Below, piece by piece: positions 1 to 13,500 of a stretch of DNA of 64,000 nt (position 1 is the stretch's first letter; each line of letters opens with the position of its first letter). Location of the stretch: NCBI GenBank assembly GCA_023512835.1, contig CM042085.1:4001989-4065988 (forward strand). Direction: 5' to 3'. The DNA comes from Taxillus chinensis (lineage: Eukaryota; Streptophyta; Magnoliopsida; Santalales; Loranthaceae). Below the pieces are notes generated by a model. That model was given only the letters and a program-made list of their open reading frames with translations, made no database searches and had not been told where the DNA came from. A program made the translations under genes and the position numbers.

Positions 1-1190
1 TTGTCATATATTTTCTAATTAGGTAGTTATTTCCTAAGTTATATCATCACAATTGTGTATTTATATGTGTATGTAATCCTTCATTTGGTATTAAGAATAA
101 GAAAGATTTACTTTTCTCTCTTATTTTTTATTTTTGGTTTTCTTTCAAAACCATGGTTTTGAAAACAAGAGTTGGTTTTGCAATTTCTTTAAAAACATGG
201 CATGTTTGGTTAGCTGAATTTTAATTCTACAAAACTTCATTAGCTTCAAAACATGATTTAAAAAACACGAGGGGTGCATTTGCAAAAGCATGGTTTTGAC
301 AACACATTAACTAATCTATCCTAATTTAATTACCAAAATTCAAGCATTTACCATTTTATAAATTTATAATAATTAAAAATAGATCTATATATTAATAAAC
401 ATTATTATTAATGAATTAATTTTTATACTATTATTATTCACTAACTATATCTACATAGCATATTTATATTAATTATTATGATCATTACTTACCAATTCAA
501 TTTATAAAACATTTATTTAAAAGTCATTATTATTTTTTGAAATCATTATTTACTATTTTATATTTTCATAACATGTAAGTATGTAACATTTTATTATTTA
601 AATGCATCATTATTATTTATTACTACTATTACTATTTTTATATTTACATAGCCTTTTAAAAAAGGTCATTATTAGTTGCAAACTATATCTATATAACATT
701 TTATTAATAATAAAAATGTTGTATGTCTCGACTCCTACAAATGTGTGGGTTGTCATAATTTTACAATATATATAAATAATATATTTTTCTGTCAAATTTA
801 GTTTAGAGAGGCAAAATGTTATTTTGGAATGACAAATACACATTTTAAACAAAACCTAGCTTTAAGGCTGGCTAGACTGCGTTTTACAACAAATCAATTC
901 TAAGAAAACTAATTAAACCCTATATTTATCTACTTATTTTATCAGGAAAAAAAAACAAACAAAACCTATATGGGGAAGCTTAGGGATGTATTTGATCTGC
1001 TTAAGCACCAAAAGACAATATGTTATTGTTAATTTTTTTTTAAATGTCGCACTTTTGTAGAAAGAAAATTTCCGAACATTATTTAAGTTAATAAAGCATT
1101 TTTCATCTATCATTGTAGCCAATTAAATTGCTTCGCGAAATATTAAAAATTTATATTAAAGATGGTTCAAGCATAATTTGGAAAACAAAC

Positions 1191-2880
1191 CTTGGATCGT
1201 GTAGAAAGTATATTACTCTTTATCAGTGCAATGGGATTTGAAGGCAACTGATATGAAAATTTGAACAGAAGCAATGGTCAGACGCACATTACACAGGATC
1301 TACATGAGAGAGAGAAAGAGAAGTGAATAATAAGTAAGATGCAAAAGAACAACATCACATACCAGTTCTGGCACTCCATTTTTAACTATGTAGCGGTTGT
1401 TTTGCAAAACTGGCTGTTACAAAAGGCATCAATGGACTCTACCAGGATAAATCAAATCGAAAGTAATCTTACATAAATTTATAGGCCACATGTACCCCAA
1501 ACCCCTTGCAGAATCCAATTAGAATGTGTTGAAAACTACTTAACAGAGATTGACTTGAAACTTGGAAGGAAGGAAGTCAGGTTCAACAGTTATATTATAA
1601 AAGACCTTCAACTCACGTAACAGACAAACAGCAAGATTTCCAAAACGCATGAGTAAATGGCAGCACTTACAATTTGCTGCTGCTCTTGAAGCTCAAGCGA
1701 ATCAAACAATTTTCTGACCTCAATTTCACTTTCTGTCTGCATGAAGTTAAGAAATCTGATATTGTTACTATAAGCATCATTATAATCATTGAAGTTAGTA
1801 CAAAAAGAATATCGAATAAACTAGGCATCATTATTATAATCTCAGTTTGATGTAAGAACAGGAAATTGCGCCCAAAACCCATTGTTTATGCATATTCCTG
1901 TTATTAATCTATGTGGCTATGCCAGCCGGCCAAAATCATATTACCAGCACCATCTTCATCCCCTTTAATCAGAGGGCAATGAAAACCTTACATCCTTATG
2001 TTAGTAATGCACTTACCATAGTATTAGCTCCCTCATCCCAAATTAAACCATCTTGCAAAACACTTCTTATCTTCCCCCCCAGCTCTTCCATCAGCTTCAA
2101 AGACTGTCACCTTCAACCCTTGTAATTTCAACTTGTATGCTGCGGCAAGGCCACTGGGAATCCATCAAAATATCACGAATGGACATGTTAGAGTCAGTGT
2201 TTGCTCTGGAAAAAATGGGAAATAAATAAAAATCCAAGCACTAAATATTCGTTGAATGAGATATTAATTCAAAAGTGGTATAATTAGAAAGCAGCAGCCT
2301 CTCTGAAATGATGAAAATTTTGCCTATAGAATCAGAAAGTGCTGTATAAGACTGCTCATTTCATAAAAACAGGCAACTTTTACTCCATTTTAGGAGAGGT
2401 CGGATTAATAACCCAGCATATCCACTGTGATAAGTCGATACTGCGAAACAAGTCGGTTCAAATAGTGCATTTGCAGTGCCATTTGCTACCAATAATCTCT
2501 ACTGTAACAAATCTAAAAGGGAAAGAGAATAAACGTCCCTAAACAGCCCCTAACCATAACATTACATTGGAAAATAAAAACAGCAGTGAAATTGAAGATT
2601 CATCAAACATATACCTGGCGCCAGCACCAACAACAGCAACCTTCTTAGCAGAACCTGGAACTCCACACTGTCAATCGTTTTCGGTGACAACAAAGTCGAG
2701 TGATTGAAAAAAACAGAGATCATAGGTTACAATATATGCATCGAAGTAAGCGATTGCAGATTCAGGCACATCATTTATGTACATGATTCGACCACACGGA
2801 CCTTCTATATCATGTCTGTGTGTGTGTGAGAGAGAGGGGGAGAGGGAGAGAGAGAGATTACGTTGCGCGTCCGAGGCCAT
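1191..2880 (-). pseudogene. PPOX2: Protoporphyrinogen oxidase 2 (PPOX2), 5' exons, left copy, frameshifted
   Basis: PPOX oxidises protoporphyrinogen IX to protoporphyrin IX, the last step shared by heme and chlorophyll synthesis. The PPOX2 type is mainly mitochondrial. Six exons are seen: 2862-2880 (ATG at 2880), 2615-2660, 2017-2153, 1671-1736, 1363-1413 and 1191-1247, all with GT-AG borders. They encode the N-terminal FAD-binding signature KKVAVVGAGASGLAAAY, then [20 protein letters not shown] and NRYIVKNGVPEL, in the usual order for PPOX. Exon 3 should be 136 nt but is 137. After the GRAGG codons there are seven G instead of five, and one T is missing from the expected codons for R-L-R-S. 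This shifts the frame and gives a stop before the exon ends. Exon 6 is intact here (SNILSTRSK). The window ends inside the following intron, so the rest of the gene is outside. The short exon 1 is inferred from splice phase. Confidence 0.85.
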
Positions 2881-2967
2881 TTCAGGAATGACTCAGTAAC
2901 TCTGAGCTTCGCGGCCTGAGCAGTCCTGAAGGAGTCGTCGAGGACAGGGGTAAGTAACTCCCAAAGA

Positions 2968-3036
2968 TTTATTTATTTATTTATTTATTGTTGGAAAGCA
3001 TTGAGCAATGAGCAATGAGCAATGAGCAATGAGCAA
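2968..3036. repeat. ATTT microsatellite and TGAGCAA heptamer repeat
   Basis: An (ATTT)n run at 2968-2989 is followed by five perfect copies of TGAGCAA at 3002-3036. They lie about 90-155 bp upstream of the PPOX2 start, in its promoter or 5' leader. The mirrored copy in the right arm keeps the same five heptamers (61533-61567). Confidence 0.9.
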
Positions 3037-6000
3037 GCAAGGATTGGATGGGAGAGATGTGGGCCATAAAAGCGACCAGGCCATTGTCTTGGCTAATGGC
3101 TAGCCAGGATCAAGTGCTCAGCGTAGGCACATAAAATTATACATGGCCCACGGTTGACAGCACCAGCAGCGAGAAAAACAGCCATACTTGTCCTGAAGGG
3201 TAGCTTTGATAAGCATGATATTTTTCTATGTGATTTGATTGGAGTTGAAACAATCCTATAATCAAATTTGAAGTGTTTATGGCAACATTTTATGCGAGAC
3301 AGTCTTTAGTTTGTCCTATAATTTATTGAGTGTTTTAAGTGTTTAATTAACAATTTCAATTCTTATATTAGGAAATCTTCTTTATTTAAAGTTTTTACAA
3401 TTTTCCTTTAAACCGTTTCAAAACTAAGTTTTAAGTTTTAAAATTTTGAAATGGTTTCGAGTTTAGGTTAAAGTTAAAAAAAAATAGTTTTAAAAGTTTT
3501 AAATTTTTATATCATTTCTTGAAAGTATTTTCCTCTGTAACAACACAAAAACATATCAATAGCAAAATAAAAAAAACAATAACAACAACCCAAACTATTT
3601 CTCATGATAGTGACACGAAAACTCCACATATCAAAGAACATTGATGATGAGCTTGGAGCTTTTATTGAAGTTTAGTGATACAAAATAATGGTAAAATGGA
3701 GATGAATTGAGCATCATAATTTTTTTTTAAATTTATTTTAAAAGTTTTGTTAGAATGTTTTTTTTAAAAGTTTTGCATTTTAAAGTTTTTATGTGTGCCT
3801 TTTGTTTTAAATTAGTGTACTTTTATCGAGTTATTTATTAGTTTCATTATGAACTTTTAGTTCATTAAGTATGAGAGTAGACATCAAAATAGGTACTTTA
3901 TATGTTGGAGGCAATCGGCTCAAAAAATATATTGATTTTACAAAGAATATGAAATACATTCACTTCTTATCCATTAAGACAAGTCTACGAATCTTATACA
4001 TTGCAAAAAAAAACAGTTTTGACAGTAAAATCTCATTGAACACTTGAGTGTGAATTAGCCAAAGCTATTAAAACACTGCATAAATTCTTAATAGATAAAT
4101 ATATTATTGTTAGTCATATACCCATAATAGTATTGTAACATTTTGTTTCTCGAAATTTTCAAATCCTTTTATATTCATAAACAAATACAATTTTTGTTAC
4201 TTGTTGTTTTTTGCTTTCTCTTTAATAGGCACATTTTGGTATTGAAACTATTACTTTATAACCAGAAAATCTTTTTGACATTAAAATAATACTTATAAAA
4301 ATATTTATATATTTTAATGGTAAAAAACAAAATCAGTTATGAGTTGTTTTTTAAGATTGTAACTTTGAAAATTTAATATTAGATTTATTTAGAAATAAAA
4401 AAAGAAAAGAGGTGTATGCTTAAAATTTTAAAAGTAATGATATATTTATTTTTTTTATAATTTATTTTTGATTTACTAAATATCTATTATCTATTTTTAA
4501 AATCGACAACAATTTTAAAATCACAGTTGATCAAACACTAATATATTTGTTTTTAGAGTAATTTTTTTCTCAACATAACCAAAAACAACTTCATTTAAAA
4601 ACACAATATTATCAAACCGGCTTATTATATGCTTTGAGTTCAAGCTTGCATGGTTTTGTTTTTGGTGAGCTTTGCATGCCATAAGTGTAAGCCCCTATCA
4701 TAAAAGGCATATTGACGGCAACAAAACGAGTTTGGGATAAGTCATCTTTATTTTGAAGATGTCATTCTAAACCTGTCCTGAACAGATTACATCGATATGA
4801 AAACTGTCTCAATAGGGTTGAATCGAGACAGTACCTAGCATCCACCATGAAATTACTATATGCAGACACAATAAGATGTGTTGGAAATGTGTTACCCTCA
4901 AATAAGTTCCATTTAAGACAAATTGTTCCAAGCCCATGATGAATCGGTCAAAAACGTCCCAAACTAGTACCGAACCTAATTATGTTGATCCGAAAATCAT
5001 TACAATAAGAGTGTGGTGGGGCGAATAATCAAAATGACCTGCTCCATACCTAAAAAGACATTACTTTAGAAAATATATTCGTATATCATTAAGTTAGGCA
5101 TTAAGCTTTGTTTCTATGATATTTACGCCGATGTGAGCATTACATATTAAAACAATATCGTAATGATTTTATATTGAAATGTAGTTGTATGATTATTTCA
5201 TATATATTAAATTTTTGATTTTATTATAACTTTTACATGTGTTTACAATAATTTAACCTGGTAAAAAATAAAGGGTGTTTCACAAATATTTTAATGGCTT
5301 AATCTTTTAGCGCTCAACATCTATTTATTTTATTTTACCAATAATATATAGACAAGTAAATCATGGTAGCGTGGAAAAGTCGTCTCTCAAAGGAAAATAA
5401 TGTTAATTTTGTAGTCAGCTGCAAGTATTATATAAATATAAAACCTTTTCTTTTGCAATTTCAAAAATAAAAAAGTACTTCACCTATGATTTTTTATCAA
5501 TGATATATAGCAACATGTGTTTTGCATGGTCAATATTTTTTTTAGACAATAGGATAGTGTGTCAGAGTTTAATTTTGGAAGGTTAAAAAGAAAGTCTGAC
5601 TATGAAATTTCTTACCAAAAGAAGGAAAAAAAAATTGACCATGACATTTACTCATCAAGGAAAATTTTGAATTTAAACTTTGTTGGCATTATTTAGATCA
5701 ATCGTGGGATCGGTTATTTTTGTGGGAGCATTTGACCTTTTTGGCATTTCCTTAGTAAGTGACTGTTTTCAATTCTCATACATTTATTAAAGCATTTAAA
5801 CTATCTAACGTTTTCTTTTTAAGGCTATATTTTCGTGAGTTGTTTGCCAGGCTTTAGCATTATTGTTTTTTTTTTAAATTTATTATTATTTTTTTATTTT
5901 TATTGAAGTTAATTAACACGCACTAACATAAAACAAAACAGAATAAATATAATAATTTCAAATTAGTATGGTTCGAAAGTTTAAAAAAGCAACATGCAAT

Positions 6001-6845
6001 TCAAAATTTCAATAATGACACAATTCAATTAAATTTAAAAATTTTAACGTAAAGCAACCCTATATTAGGAAAGCTGAGCAATCCACCTATATTTGAGCTT
6101 AAATTCATAAATGCATTGTTTTTATATAGAAAACAAAATGTTATCCACGTCTCAAACCTGTGGAATTTATTTCAATTAAAAAAAACATGTTTTGATAAGC
6201 TTGTTGAGCTGCTGAAAATTTATAAGATTATAGCCTATAGTCGATATATAGAAATTATATATTTTATGTGTGTGTACATATATATATACATATAAACCAA
6301 GTCATTTCTCTTATCATCTTTCTTAAGCAATTCATCTTAAAATATATAATTTTTTTTTAAAACCCTCAACATTTTCTATTAGCACTGCTAAAAATTCGAA
6401 ATTGAGAGCTTGTATACTTAATTAATATAGCATTAAAGTATATCACGTGTCATAGTCACTAAAAATGATTGGGAAACAAAAAGGTTAGAGTAGAAATTGA
6501 TGGACATTTTAATTTTCATTAAATGGAATTCAAATACCAGCCGTTCATCTATTCTGGCTCGGGCAGGCAGAGAGGAGGTCCACCGTCCACGTGTAAAACG
6601 CCCATGGTCAACATCAGTACGTCACCGTGTCCAGCCCGGATTAGCGCCAAATTCACTGGCATAATCCAACGGCTGGCAGCTTCCAAAAAAATTTGGCTCT
6701 CTAAACTTGATTTCAATTCTGACCGTCCCACCTCATCATCGTCCATCTCGCTGTCCAATGGCCATATATTGAAAATTCAAAATCGACGACGTGCGAGCAG
6801 TATCGAAAATCCTCATTCTTCAGTCTCAGTCTTTCTCAGCTCTGC

Positions 6846-6851
6846 CACACA

Positions 6852-6896
<45 letters not shown>
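6846..6896. repeat. (AC)n microsatellite in CPP leader
   Basis: A nearly pure AC dinucleotide run with one early interruption (ACACCCAC). It lies about 580 bp upstream of the CPP start codon. The right-arm counterpart (57659-57695) is shorter and pure, so the two arms differ in length here. Open frames across it give artificial His/Thr repeats and are not genes. Confidence 0.95.
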
Positions 6897-6899
<3 letters not shown>

Positions 6900-7137
6900 C
6901 GTTCGAACCCCCCCACAAATCTTCGCCTCTCATCTTTCAGATCGAGTCCGACACTTCTGCGAAGCTCTTCGTTCGTCGGCCATGTCGCGGCCGCCTCTAT
7001 CGTTTTCTCGCGAAGGAGTTTCAACATATATCGAGTTTTAATCCCGAATATGTGAGTTTCTTAGACGATTTCTAGTTCCTTGATCTTGATTTTGGATTTC
7101 TCGAAGCTAAGCTATGCTTTTCGTTCGAATTTGTTGT

Positions 7138-7500
7138 AGCATCGATTATTGAGCCTCGGCGACTAATTCCGAATGCTGTGTGAATGTACGCGTTTGTTGG
7201 TTTTTTTTAAAGGTAATTGATGAAAAATCATCGATTTATAGTTTCACTGATATCGATTCGAGCTTTCCCGTGGTAAAATGCTGTTTTTCGTTCGGTATTG
7301 AACCATCGATGGTCGAGAAAAGTGAGCCGCGGCCACTGATTTTGAATGCTGAGCGACTGTGCGGCCTTTTTTTTTTAAGGCGATTCACGAGAAAGCAGCG
7401 ATTTTTAGTTCGTTGATCTCGATTCGAGCTTTCGCGTAGTGAAGTGGTGTTTCTGGTATGAATTTGAAGCATCGATGACGGAGAAGAGTGAGCCAGTGGC
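7138..7500 (+). repeat. Three degenerate tandem repeats covering the CPP 5' leader and start codon
   Basis: A unit of about 165 bp is present three times, starting near 7138, 7305 and 7470. Each copy has a CATCGAT core (AGCATCGATTATTGAGCC, ACCATCGATGGTCGAGAA, AGCATCGATGACGGAGAA). Copies 1 and 2 then share GACT followed by GAATGCTG, and each is followed by a T-rich run and a region like GATTCGAGCTTTC. The second copy has its own ATG (7309) reading MVEKSEP, a near match to the real start MTEKSEP at 7475, so the CDS start itself was duplicated. The upstream ATG opens a frame of about 36 codons that ends before or near the main start. Confidence 0.8.
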
Positions 7501-10500
7501 TGAATTTCCGCCGAAGAAATTGGCGAGGCAGTTGGATTTCACGTTGACGTGCCGAATCTCAGCCAATGTGATCTTGCCGGAGGAACCGCTCCCATCTAAG
7601 TCGCAGTCGCAGCCAGAGCCATCGTCACTGTCGCAGTCACAGCCAGGAGCGGCGAAGAAGGTCCAGCATTCACTTCCTCTTCAGGCAGCAGCATTGTCAT
7701 CGCCGATTCTGTAAGATCTTGCTGTTGTTTGTTGTGCTCTTTTAGATTTCTCAGTGAGGCTCAATTATTCAACTTTGGCGCCTGCAATTTTTTTTAAATA
7801 TATTTTTTGGCTTTAATTATTATTATTTATAAAATTTATAGGTAAATGGACGTGCAAGGAGATGTATGTTTATCAATGGCGAATGCATTTATATGTTGGT
7901 AGAAGGATGGAAGATTCTATAACTATGCAAATGTTAATATTCCTGAAATGTCCATCATGCTACGGAGAATATACAATAATCCAAGTATAATGTTTAGAAA
8001 TTAGATGGTGAAATGAATGATGAGGTGACTTATACTCAAAACTATTTAATGCTCAATTGCCAAGTCATATTATTCACCTGTAATGAGATTGCATCGGCTC
8101 TAATGCATTAGATCTTGTATCAAATCAGAAATTTATAATTTACAACAATTCACTTTCCCTTTTTACGGCAAAAAGTATCTATGAATGCAATTCAATTTTT
8201 ACTATTGTTTTCTTGGCTAGATGCTGCCCATTTCATTTGACCTCTATCTAAATTAATTTTTGTTTCTTCGCCCTGGGCTAGTATTGTCGTACGATATGTT
8301 TACTTTATGCATAATCCTTACAACATTTTGTTGCTTCTTTAGCAAGGCAGGTTCACCAGGCGTGCAGTCGCGATATAATTTTGAAATCATAGAAGGTACT
8401 CCAAGGAAGCAGAAACAATGTAATTGCAAAAATTCAAAGTGCCTGAAGCTGTAAGTTCAGCACATCCTTTATGAACTTCTATGAATAATTTTCTAGATTA
8501 CTTTTTAGAAATTATGAGATTGAGTTTCTTTGTGAATAGAGTGCCCGTTTTTGCAATTATTGCACATACCTCAGTAGTAGCTACAAGATGCTTTTCTAAA
8601 CTGGGAGCTTTGGGGATAGGGAGTAGATTTTAATGTTTATACTTTATTATAATATTGTGGAGTAGTTCAAGAATATTAGATTATTGCCCTCTCACATTTT
8701 TTATGGATATCTCAAAAAATTTCTTATTTTCTTCCTTTATATAATGTTTTTTATATGTTGTTTCATACATCGTTCTATATAATTATCATAATATGCCTTC
8801 TTTTATTGTTTTGCCTCATTCAAAAAATTCGCTTTTGTGGGCTCCTATGAACACTACCCATTTAGCCCATCTTTCCCTTTAGATATAGGATAAAGTAATA
8901 TTAGAAATGTTTGATATGATAGTATTATTTTTGAAAATAAAATTATTTTTAAAAACATTATGCCTGACGAATTTAAAGCTATTTATGAGTAATGAAAATT
9001 TATCTAGGCCTACAGTTTTTAAAAAAAATCATATTTTAAAAAATAATAAAAGTTCACCAAAACAGGACCATAATATCTAACTAGATTTTAGTTCCTTTAT
9101 TTCCATTACATTGTACCTTAATACAATTACTAGATAGTGTCCAACATTTTTATATATTTTATTTTTGTTATTTCTTGCTCACAAGTTTTCTCCCTCTTGT
9201 GTTTATTTTATTATTAGGTATTGTGAGTGCTTTGCTTCTGGAAATTATTGTGATAGTTGCAACTGCATAAATTGTCACAATAATCTTGAGAATGAGACGG
9301 CTAGGGTAGAAGCAATTGGAGTAATCTTAGAACGTAACCCAAATGCTTTTAGGCCTAAAGTTGCTAACAGTCCACATGGATCTCAAGATGGAAAGGTATC
9401 TATTTCAAAATTCTTCACTTATTAAGAATTTTGTTACCTAGTGTTGCAACTAACAAGGATGAATCTTTACACTATGTTTTGCTGGTCAGGGTATTTAAGT
9501 TTCATTGATTGACCTTTAATTTCCACATTTAGACTTTGGAAACATTGCATGACTTAAAATTTCAATAGCAAATTATTAATTCCATCCATTGTAGAAAGTC
9601 ATAAAGTGTAAATACTTTGAAGAGAAAGGATGTTTGATTTTATTCAAATTTAGTATGATCTAGTTGCATTAAAATACTATAATTAGTTGAATTTTACCAA
9701 CTATCAAATGTGAATCATCATTTTTGTTATAGTTAATACCAATAATTAAGTTTACATTTTAGTTGTTGGTTTGTTCAAAATAAAATATGTTTACTTTGTT
9801 GTCTCTTTTAATTTTTCTTTATTTGATATGTTTATTGTCTAGTGATTATTCTATTGAAGGACTCACATGCTATTAAATTTCCATTTCCTTTTGGTGTGGA
9901 ATACCAATATAAATTTTGTATGGAATTTATCTCAAAAACGATCTTAATATACTGATCAATGTAGGCTTGGTGAAACTTCTTAGTAGGGAGCTATTGTTTA
10001 ATGTTAATAAGCATCATTTTAAAGAAATACATTTTATGGTTGCTAAATTCAATAAATAAAATATTAGATTCATCTGCCCTATTTGATTTTTTGTTATCAT
10101 AAAGAAGAATATTATTAATAATGTCACCAAGATGGTGCCAGAAGGTTATGACAAATTGCAGATATTAAGAGAATCAAAACCATTATCATTATACAGGTGA
10201 TATTATAACACAATTTGATATTATAATACAATAATGTCTATCAACAAAACCCATATTTCCTTTTTCACCAAAGGAATATTAATGTCAGTATTCTAAAAGA
10301 CCTTGGCGTTTTGTTCCCTCTATAACACCCAAAAAGTAGCCTGCAAAATTGTGCTAAACAGCCCCTTTCGTAGCACCATTTAATAAAATTTGACTCACAA
10401 ATATATGATGCCAAGGGCTTTATGACAAAGAAATACAAATTTGGCGTGTGTTGAAGATTGAGGCCTTTCCTGTCTCAAAGAATTCTTCTCACTGAGTTTC

Positions 10501-13500
10501 TTTGATTGCTTGATTAGCATCCACATGGTAATTATGTTGCTTTTAGGTTTCAATTTATTTTCATTTTAGATATTGAGAATATCAAATTTGCTATCACTAC
10601 AAGGGATATTACAACACATAATAATATCTATCAACGAATCACATAATTTCCCTTTCAACCGAGGAATATAACTTTTGATATTCTGGATCACCCTATAGTT
10701 TCATTCCCTTCACAGCACCCAAAAACATTCAACGGAATTATGCCAAGCAGCCACTTCCCTTGAGCAATTTAGTAGAGTTTAACTTACAAATTTATGGAGT
10801 CAAGGAGTTTATAACACATAATCACATACACAAACATATTTGGCATGTGTTAAAAGATCAAGACATCTCTAAGAATTCTTCTCAGTGGGTTTCTTTGATT
10901 GCTTGATTTGCTTCTGCATGGTACTCATGTCGTTTTTAAGTTTCAATTTATTTTCATTTTAGCAGAAAACACAATTGAGTTTTATTATTTGTGTTTCTAA
11001 ATTACTATGACAAAAATGATAGATTTGTTTTGGTTTGAGGTATTACTTAAAATTTGTGTTTGCAAAGGTTGCTCCAAACTATAAAACCATGGTCCAATTT
11101 CCCTATTAAATTGATATTAAAATTTTAGAATTGAATTAATTTACCCCTTTCTATTCAAGAGTTGAATTGATTAAACTAGCTCAAAACAACTTTAGGAAGA
11201 GGCAGCAGAAGTTCAAACACTGGGAAAGCATTACAAAGGCTGTAACTGCAAGAAATCATGGTGCCTCAAGAAGTATTGCGAGTGCTTCCAAGCCAACATT
11301 TTGTGCTCTGAAAATTGTAAATGCATGGACTGCAAGAATTATGATGAAAGTGAAGAAAGAAAAGTTCTATCCCATGGAGGCAATGGCAATGTGTCACCTG
11401 CCATTCAACGGACTGTCAACGCAGCAATTAATGGGGCCATTGGGTCACCCTCTGGGTATGGAATTTCTCCAGCATCCAGAAAGAGAAAAGGTGAAGAGGT
11501 CTTTATCAGCACAATAGCCTTAGCCAACCGGCAATTCAAACATAGTAGTCCACAGTTCCATCAGGTGTTTTACCTTGCCAACCCCATCATAATAGTCTAT
11601 TGTCTATTTCATTTTATTATTATAGGAAACTAGCATGTGTACTATATATATTAGATTAAATCTATAGACAAACTGTTATCATTATCATCTGTAACTGTAA
11701 GCAACTAAGCATTATCAGACCTTAGACTAATTTTACATCCGTGGATATGGTAGAAAAGTTCAAGTGTACTTCTATCTTGGCTAGTTTGCTGTCAAATTGC
11801 TATAGGTGTAAAGTGAATGTATTAATAAGTATGCCCTCAAACCTTGATTGCAGTATGTAATGTTCTTTTTCTGCCCCAGCAAGCCAAAGAATCATGAAAT
11901 TTAGAAACTTGATTTTGACTTCAAATATTTCAAAGATTTCAATTCTTGATTTGTTTCCGTTCCTAATTAAATTAGACATGTTTATTTTGATCAGAAAAAT
12001 CATCAGAGGTGTTCTGGCATCTCTTCTGTCACTGTCTCTCGTATTGGTGAAACAACAGGATTGGGATCTTTGAAACAACCATATTGGTAGTGCTCTTAAT
12101 GTTTTCTGTCTCTTCTTAGGCATCTTGCTTTTTTCTGCTTTTAGTAACTAACAGGTATTGTTGCTTATGAAGGCCTCCATTAGCTGGCATTATCCAACCA
12201 CAGGATGTAAGGGATCTTTGTGCGCATCTTGTTGTATTTTCAAAAGAAGCTACCACACTTCTAGGTATCAAAAATAGATATCACATATGCAAGTTGCCAT
12301 GTATCTCCATTGAAAGTTAAATAACTAAAACACACTAGTACCTTATTGATATATTTTAGACTTCAGTTTGTTTGATTACTATAACCTATACCATTTGTAA
12401 TTAAACTGACATTAATTTGATACACAACTTTAAATTAATTGGTTCCCATTTTATGACAAAATTGTAGTTTTTTTAATTTAGACTAAATTTTAGCTTTGCA
12501 TCCTATTTAGTGATGCATCTGTCCAGACCATAGTTTGTAACTTTGCTAAATAATATACAATAGATATTTGCTTATCAATAGTCTGAAATTTGACATGAAC
12601 AATATCCATTTGAGGCTACGGACTCAGTAAAACACAATACTGCCAAATAATATGTTTCAGCTTTACATTTTGATTAAATCTCTATTATTTTTTTTTTAAA
12701 AATCTATCAAATCTTTCTCGTTTTTTATTTTGTTAAAGACTATTTAATATAATTTCTGAGAGGGAAACTACTTTAAAAATTATTCTCTCTCGTTGTACTC
12801 ACATATAGATGCTTCTTATTTTGTTAATTTATTTTTTGTGTTTCTTCTGTACCGATTTAAGCTTTTTCCTCATTCTTATTTCTAGCATGAAATCACCTAT
12901 TGATGAAAATGATTTATGAACAATCTTTCATGGAAATAATTTACTTACATTGAACTATGTTAATTCTTTCATGTAGATACTTAAAATTAGAACTTGATAT
13001 TTTCAGCTAAGCAACAAAAAAAGGATAAAGAGGTAGGGAGAGAAGATGGTACAGAATCTATTGCTTTCACCTGGGAGAGGAAAGATAGACAGAAAGAGTG
13101 TGTTCGGAAAGCTTGCTATGATGAGTGCTTGAATGCAGATAGAAATCACACACATGATTCTAGATCAGTTGAAGGTGACATGCAAAATGGAAAGCCTAGG
13201 TCTTCTGGTACACTAATATTGAATTGCAACGAACAGGATACTGTTTCCATGGCTGTTGGATTTCCTAATGGGGATGTCAGCCCTATTCAAAATGAAGCCC
13301 CAAAGTCATCTTCTAGAGAGGGATTCACAGATGTTTATGCAGAGCAGGAAAGGGTTGTCATGACAAAGTTCAAGGATCTTCTCAACAAACTTTTCACTTG
13401 TGGAAGCATAAAAGGTATAAATGTCATTTCATATCATAGTTTTAATGAGGTTATTAGCTGTGAACGTCACAGACAAACCAAGGTTTCCGCATCTGGTAAG

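Larger units (their letters stand above)
2881..7137. other. Spacer between divergent PPOX2 and CPP genes
   Basis: About 4.3 kb of AT-rich DNA lies between the two gene heads. I see no exon-like coding sequence. It must hold both promoters. The part at about 4690-5030 (GTTTGGGATAAG, CGATATGAAAACTG) looks like an old retroelement fragment and is more diverged between arms than the rest. The stretch 6523-6840 is less AT-rich and is probably the CPP promoter and start of its leader. Confidence 0.5.

Noticed and set aside
6523..7041. 172-codon open frame with a Thr-His repeat
   Set aside because: It is created by the AC microsatellite, has no conserved domain, and is not preserved in length in the right arm.
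11167..11517. 116-codon frame over CPP exon 4
   Set aside because: It is a shadow frame; the true exon is read in the frame with the CXC cysteines.
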